A stretch of 5,069 bases of DNA, taken from Oscillospiraceae bacterium UBA1230. Its GTDB lineage: Bacteria; Bacillota; Clostridia; Oscillospirales; Oscillospiraceae. The notes under the pieces are model-generated. The model saw nothing but the letters and a program-made list of their open reading frames with translations, had not been told where the DNA came from and made no database searches. The stretch is from positions 1 to 5,069 of the forward strand of contig DBWU01000066.1 in NCBI GenBank assembly GCA_002309395.1. The letters run 5' to 3'. Of this stretch, positions 5,044 through 5,069 are shown in pieces. The translations under genes and the position numbers were made by a program. The first letter of the stretch is position 1; each line of letters opens with the position of its first letter.

Positions 5044-5069
5044 GTGGTGTCATTTGCCACGTACACGCC

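Noticed and set aside
4808..5053. An 81-codon minus-strand frame, and a 67-codon one, at the right end
   Set aside because: They run through two terminator hairpins and the promoter of the DeoR gene, have no ribosome binding site and show no family resemblance.
4986..5069. A minus-strand frame open from the right edge to a TAG at 4986-4988, possibly the end of an upstream gene
   Set aside because: Only 27 codons, lying almost wholly within the long hairpin, with no recognisable C-terminal family sequence. It cannot be excluded without sequence beyond the edge.
1..5069. CRISPR arrays, tRNA or rRNA genes, transposase or integrase genes, riboswitches
   Set aside because: Reading both strands showed no spaced direct repeats, no cloverleaf or rRNA sequence and no mobile-element protein. 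The leaders of about 32 and 71 nt are too short or unstructured for a recognised riboswitch.

Overview
Organism and style. The coding regions are GC-rich with a marked preference for G or C at third positions. The intergenic stretches are AT-rich and carry strong AGGAGG-type ribosome binding sites, sigma-A-like promoter boxes and U-tract terminators. This looks like a high-GC Firmicute (Clostridia, plausibly a gut member of the Oscillospiraceae/Ruminococcaceae). That placement is inferred from style and remembered protein similarity, not from a marker gene.

Layout. Every convincing gene is on the minus strand, so transcription runs from high to low coordinates. From 5069 down to about 4908 there is no supported gene: a long, bulge-free imperfect hairpin (4981-5043), a palindromic terminator (4942-4972) and a second terminator (4908-4934). 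These probably end a transcription unit that begins beyond the window. A promoter (4856-4884) and a candidate operator (4824-4838) then lead into a DeoR/GlpR-family regulator (4014-4778), closed by its own intrinsic terminator (3948-3986). A 170-bp regulatory region follows, with a 13-bp perfect inverted repeat (3867-3904) and a promoter (3817-3845). It drives a tightly packed operon: a second DeoR-family regulator (3020-3778), a class II aldolase (2155-2991), a sorbitol-6-phosphate dehydrogenase-like SDR (1283-2158), a PHP-domain protein (219-1286) and the N-terminus of a zinc-dependent dehydrogenase resembling L-sorbose-1-phosphate reductase (1-215, cut by the window edge). Aldolase/SDR and SDR/PHP overlap by ATGA; PHP and the dehydrogenase are 3 nt apart.

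How the genes may work together. A DeoR sensor that normally recognises a phosphorylated sugar precedes two sugar-phosphate oxidoreductase types and a retro-aldolase. This fits catabolism of a ketose or polyol phosphate: redox interconversion (in the classical L-sorbose route, L-sorbose-1-phosphate to glucitol-6-phosphate to fructose-6-phosphate) and/or aldol cleavage to DHAP plus an aldehyde. The PHP protein, a probable metal-dependent phosphoesterase, is the unusual member. No transporter, PTS component or kinase is visible, so the substrate cannot be assigned from this window. The operon as a whole is the best candidate for an undescribed pathway; the hairpin at the right-hand end is the best candidate for an unexplained nucleic-acid element.
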